Source of the DNA: Salinibaculum rarum
Lineage (GTDB): Archaea; Halobacteriota; Halobacteria; Halobacteriales; Haloarculaceae
Length of the DNA stretch: 64,000 bases
Direction of reading: 5' to 3'
Assembly: GCF_030505615.1 (NCBI RefSeq)
Contig: NZ_CP129992.1
Span: 1,240,001-1,304,000, forward strand
This document shows, one piece after another, positions 61,549-64,000 of this stretch (positions within the stretch are counted from its first letter, which is position 1; each line of letters begins with the position of its first letter). Under the pieces are notes generated by a model, which was not told where the DNA came from, did no database searches, and saw nothing but the letters and a program-made list of their open reading frames with translations. Made by a program: the position numbers and the translations under genes.

Positions 61549-61896
61549 ATCGGCTCGATCAGATGCCCGTCAGTAATAAAATAGCCCAAATGCTGGGAGG
61601 CGGCATTTCTACTGCGAACGATACCGTGAGCAGCGGGTTTGTCTTCGAATGGACTTGAACGAGGCCTAGAAGGCGCAGCGAAGCAGGCGTGGAGCCGAGA
61701 GACGCACAGCAGCGAGGACGCGTTCGGATAAATTTGAATGAAAATAAAAGTGTATAGCGTAGCCGACGAAGCTAGATCCTTCCGGGTATCAATCCAGACT
61801 TCCCCGAGGGTCGTTGTCAGCGGGCGCCACTGGCGACACGGCATCGTTTTCGGCTGTCGTGGACGACCGGACAGGCTGGTTGTAGAGTCGTGCGTT
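61549..61896. other. Junction region between island and core
   Basis: No gene is seen. It contains the att-like sequence at 61585-61606 and an A+T-rich stretch near 61730-61752 (aaatttgaatgaaaataaaag). A repeated gcgaagcaggcg/gcagcgaggacg type sequence fills 61670-61720. Confidence 0.5.
61585..61606 (+). repeat. Diverged tRNA-Phe att-like sequence
   Basis: The last 12 bases (GGGAGGCGGCAT, 61595-61606) match the tRNA-Phe/att 3' end exactly. The preceding CCCAAATGCT resembles the T-loop part TTCAAATCC with small changes. It sits in the same orientation as the two exact copies, at the point where DNA-processing genes give way to core-like genes. Confidence 0.55.
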
Positions 61897-62268
61897 TCAG
61901 TGGTCGGCGACTCGCTCGGCCAGCGGCGCGACGTCGTCGTCGTCTGCCAGGTCTTCGAGGACCGTCTCGGTGTTGACGGCGAGCGAGTAGACGGGCCGGC
62001 CTTTGCCGACGGGCGAGCGCTCGCTCTGACTGGCCATCTCGACCAGTCCCTCGTCTTCGAGACGGTTCAGGGCACGACTGACTTCGGCTTCCGATACTTT
62101 GCCGAGGGTGTCTGCCTCGACGGCATCGAGGTGGTCGGCGTTCGCTCGGATGACCTGTCCGGTGTGGGCGGGCGTCTCGTCAGCCTGCGAGAGATGGGTA
62201 ACGGTGAGAAGGACGACCCGACCGGTGAGTGACAGTGACGTAATGTCGGCTGACATATCCAGAGACAT
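61897..62268 (-). CDS. Winged-helix transcriptional regulator
   Basis: A 123-residue protein. Residues about 15-75 look like a winged helix (LTGRVVLLTVTHLSQADETPAHTGQVIRANADHL, then KVSEAEVSRALNRLEDEGLVEM), followed by a wing (SPVGKGRPVYSLAVN) and an acidic tail. The family is not certain; it resembles small haloarchaeal wHTH regulators. The ATG at 62268 was chosen because a TATA-like cttttatcc lies about 20 nt upstream; a longer in-frame start at 62346 would pass through that promoter. Confidence 0.75.
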   Translation of the reverse strand: MSLDMSADITSLSLTGRVVLLTVTHLSQADETPAHTGQVIRANADHLDAVEADTLGKVSEAEVSRALNRLEDEGLVEMASQSERSPVGKGRPVYSLAVNTETVLEDLADDDDVAPLAERVADH

Positions 62269-62470
62269 GATTTCCTTGGATAAAAGCCCCGCTATTTGTT
62301 GTCTTACATCCGTCCGTGAGTCCCACTGGACTGGATAATCCGGCACTGTGGGCGTGATGTACCCGGTGACAACCGTCGTTCATTCTCACTTCGAGCGGGC
62401 GTGACCCCCGTTTCGCGGGAGGGTTCTTTTCGCAAGGATTATTACGGCCCACCGCGTTGGACGAAAGGAA

Positions 62471-62665
62471 ATGGCGAAAGGTAAGGTTGATTTCTTCAAC
62501 GACACTGGCGGTTACGGTTTCATCGAGACTGAGGATGCGGACGAAGACGTGTTCTTCCACATGGAAGACGTCGGCGGGCCGGACCTCGAAGAGGGACAGG
62601 AAGTCGAATTCGACATCGAACAGGCAGACAAGGGCCCGCGGGCGACGAACGTCACCCGCCTGTAA
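62471..62665 (+). CDS. Cold-shock protein (CspA family)
   Basis: A 64-residue cold-shock domain protein that binds single-stranded nucleic acid. RNP1 is seen as GGYGFIET ([27 protein letters not shown]) and RNP2 as DVFFHMEDV. It is more acidic than bacterial CspA, as expected in a halophile. A TATA-like attattac is about 30 nt upstream. Full length for the family. Confidence 0.95.
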   Translation: MAKGKVDFFNDTGGYGFIETEDADEDVFFHMEDVGGPDLEEGQEVEFDIEQADKGPRATNVTRL

Positions 62666-62738
62666 GCGACGGCACTGTCGTCGCAGACAGCCCCATTTTC
62701 ATTCTTCTTGACTCCACAGTGACGACACCGTCGACTGG

Positions 62739-64000
62739 TCACGACGAGGCTTTGGGCAGTTCGACGTGGAACACCGCACCGCGGGGGTCGTTGTCCGTCA
62801 CCCAGACGTCACCGCCGAACTGGTCGACGAACGTGTAGACGAGATACAGTCCGAGGCCGGTGCCGGGGCTGTCCATGCCCTGTTCTCCCTTCCCGAAGAT
62901 GGTGTCTTTCTGGGCGTCCGGGATACCGGGGCCGTTGTCAGCGATGCTGACGACGACGGTCTCTGCGGTCTCTTCGGCCGAAACTGTCACTTTCGTGTCC
63001 TTGACGTCGCTGTGCTGGACGGCATTGTTGAGGAGGTTCCTGAACACGGACGAGAGCATCTCGTTGCCGGTCACGGGAACGTCGGGGAGCGTTCCGTCGA
63101 CGGTGAATTCGGCGTCCTCGTAGCCCGCGTCGACGTCCTCGATTTCGGTGACGAGGACGTCCGGAAGGGTCATCGCCCGTGACTCGACCGGCCCGTCGTC
63201 GAGCATCGTCTCCATCAACTCTCTGACCGTCTTGGTCAGTTCGACGGCGTGCTCGCCGTGTTCGGTGATGCTGTCGAGATACCCCGCCCCGTCTTCGTCG
63301 ACGTAGTCTGCGAGCAACTCTGCGTGGCTGAGGACGACGGTCATGTCGTTGCGGATGTCGTGGCGGACGACGCGGTTGAGCACTTCCAGCTGTTCGTTCT
63401 GGCGTTCGAGCCGCGCCCGCGTCCGCTCCCGCTCGGTGACGTCGTGGATAATCGAGAACAGCACGCGCTTTTCGCCGGTGTGGATGGGCGAGGAGTCGAC
63501 TTCGACCTGGCGGACCTCGCCGTTGGCGAGTTCGTGGGGGAAGACAAACCGGTTTTGCTCTTCCTCGTCGGCGGTTTCACGGCGGTGGGCGACGACTTCG
63601 TCGTCGAGTTGGTTTATCTCCTGAATCTGCATCCCGGTCAACGTCTCGCGGTCGTAGCCGTAGAACTCCGCTGCGGCGTCGTTGGCGCGTTCGATGGCAC
63701 CGGTCTCCGGGTCGACGAGCAGCATCGCCGCGTTGTGTCCCTCGAACAGCCGCCGGAACCGCTGTTCGCGAAGCCGGAGCTTGTGGGCCTGCTCGCGCCG
63801 TTCTGTGATGTCCTGGACGATACCGTCGTAGTACACTTCCCCGTCGATTTCGTGGCGGAGCGCGGTCACGGCCGCCCAGAAGGGCTCGCCGTCCATCGTC
63901 TCCATTCGAATCTTCTCCTCGACGATACGACCCTCCTGCTCGAGTTTCCGGGTGAGCAGTTCACGCTGGCTCGGCGTCCGGTAGAGCTTTGCGACGTAGG
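62739..64000 (-). CDS. PAS-domain sensor histidine kinase, 3' part
   Basis: The gene runs leftward from beyond the window end; the frame is open to base 64000 (visible N-terminal YVAKLYRTPSQRELL), so the first Met seen at 63905 is internal. Visible parts: the end of one PAS domain (EPFWAAVTALRHEIDGEVYYDGIVQDITERRE), a complete PAS (RRLFEGHNAAMLLVDPETGAIERANDAAAEFYGYDRETL), the phospho-His in LNRVVRHDIRNDMTVVLSHAELLADYV, and the ATPase boxes NLLNNAVQHSD, IADNGPGIPDAQ and SPGTGLGLYLVYT. No membrane segment is visible. It lies downstream of the cold-shock gene, convergent with it. Confidence 0.92.
   Translation of the reverse strand, partial: YVAKLYRTPSQRELLTRKLEQEGRIVEEKIRMETMDGEPFWAAVTALRHEIDGEVYYDGIVQDITERREQAHKLRLREQRFRRLFEGHNAAMLLVDPETGAIERANDAAAEFYGYDRETLTGMQIQEINQLDDEVVAHRRETADEEEQNRFVFPHELANGEVRQVEVDSSPIHTGEKRVLFSIIHDVTERERTRARLERQNEQLEVLNRVVRHDIRNDMTVVLSHAELLADYVDEDGAGYLDSITEHGEHAVELTKTVRELMETMLDDGPVESRAMTLPDVLVTEIEDVDAGYEDAEFTVDGTLPDVPVTGNEMLSSVFRNLLNNAVQHSDVKDTKVTVSAEETAETVVVSIADNGPGIPDAQKDTIFGKGEQGMDSPGTGLGLYLVYTFVDQFGGDVWVTDNDPRGAVFHVELPKASS

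Larger units (their letters stand above)
45678..61606. other. Probable second genomic island unit, 15.9 kb
   Basis: This region lies between the exact att copy at 45646 and a diverged att-like sequence at 61585-61606. It is dominated by nucleases, helicases and zinc-finger proteins with no housekeeping genes. There is no integrase inside it, so it may be an older element that lost its recombinase or that was moved by the neighbour's. The right boundary is inferred from one short match. Confidence 0.5.

Overview
The window is a stretch of a haloarchaeal (class Halobacteria) chromosome. The evidence is GC-rich DNA, very acidic proteins, Tat-lipobox substrate-binding proteins, TATA/BRE promoters about 25-30 nt upstream of start codons (leaderless transcripts), and archaea-specific families (MptD aldolase, XPB-Bax1, NAD-dependent glucose-6-phosphate dehydrogenase, pNOB8-type integrase). 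I cannot name the genus.

Core region 1 (1-35.6 kb). It opens with the 3' end of an aldehyde dehydrogenase, followed by a branched-chain/amino-acid-type ABC importer with a fused LivH-LivM permease, a Usp protein and an IclR regulator. Next come a GNAT enzyme, a UbiA-like prenyltransferase, two histidine kinases, L-lactate dehydrogenase, Azf-type glucose-6-phosphate dehydrogenase, MptD, a creatininase-family hydrolase, an ABC exporter and a DUF192 protein. A tRNA-Val(UAC) is followed by an array of duplicated tRNA 3' ends. Then come two EamA transporters and a second, unfused Liv importer beside a proline catabolic locus (proline dehydrogenase, Bat-type HTH regulator, P5C/aldehyde dehydrogenase). 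A 17-19 bp motif centred on CCATGGTCGG recurs at three promoters of this locus and looks like its operator. A MATE transporter, a heliorhodopsin and a small zinc-ribbon membrane protein close the region.

Accessory region (35.6-61.6 kb). tRNA-Phe(GAA) at 35600 is an integration hot spot. A 32-bp exact copy of its 3' half at 45646 closes a 10.0-kb integrated element with an intact tyrosine integrase, a McrA-like HNH nuclease bracketed by diverged direct repeats, a second restriction-type nuclease, a rhomboid protease, and a replication/primase-like gene cut by a 1113-bp insertion sequence with a perfect 7-bp target duplication. A more diverged att-like sequence at 61585 suggests a second, older tandem unit (45.7-61.6 kb). 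That unit is rich in DNA-processing genes: an ERCC4-type nuclease, three SWIM zinc-finger proteins, an XPB-like helicase with Bax1/DUF790 nuclease, a MrfA/Hrq1-like DEVH helicase with a C-terminal Cys cluster, and a pRiA4b-ORF3-like protein. A TnpB element has split a CcbP-like gene inside it. The gene set looks like an uncharacterised repair or defence island.

Core region 2 (61.6-64 kb) has a winged-helix regulator, a cold-shock protein and the 3' part of a PAS histidine kinase that runs off the window.
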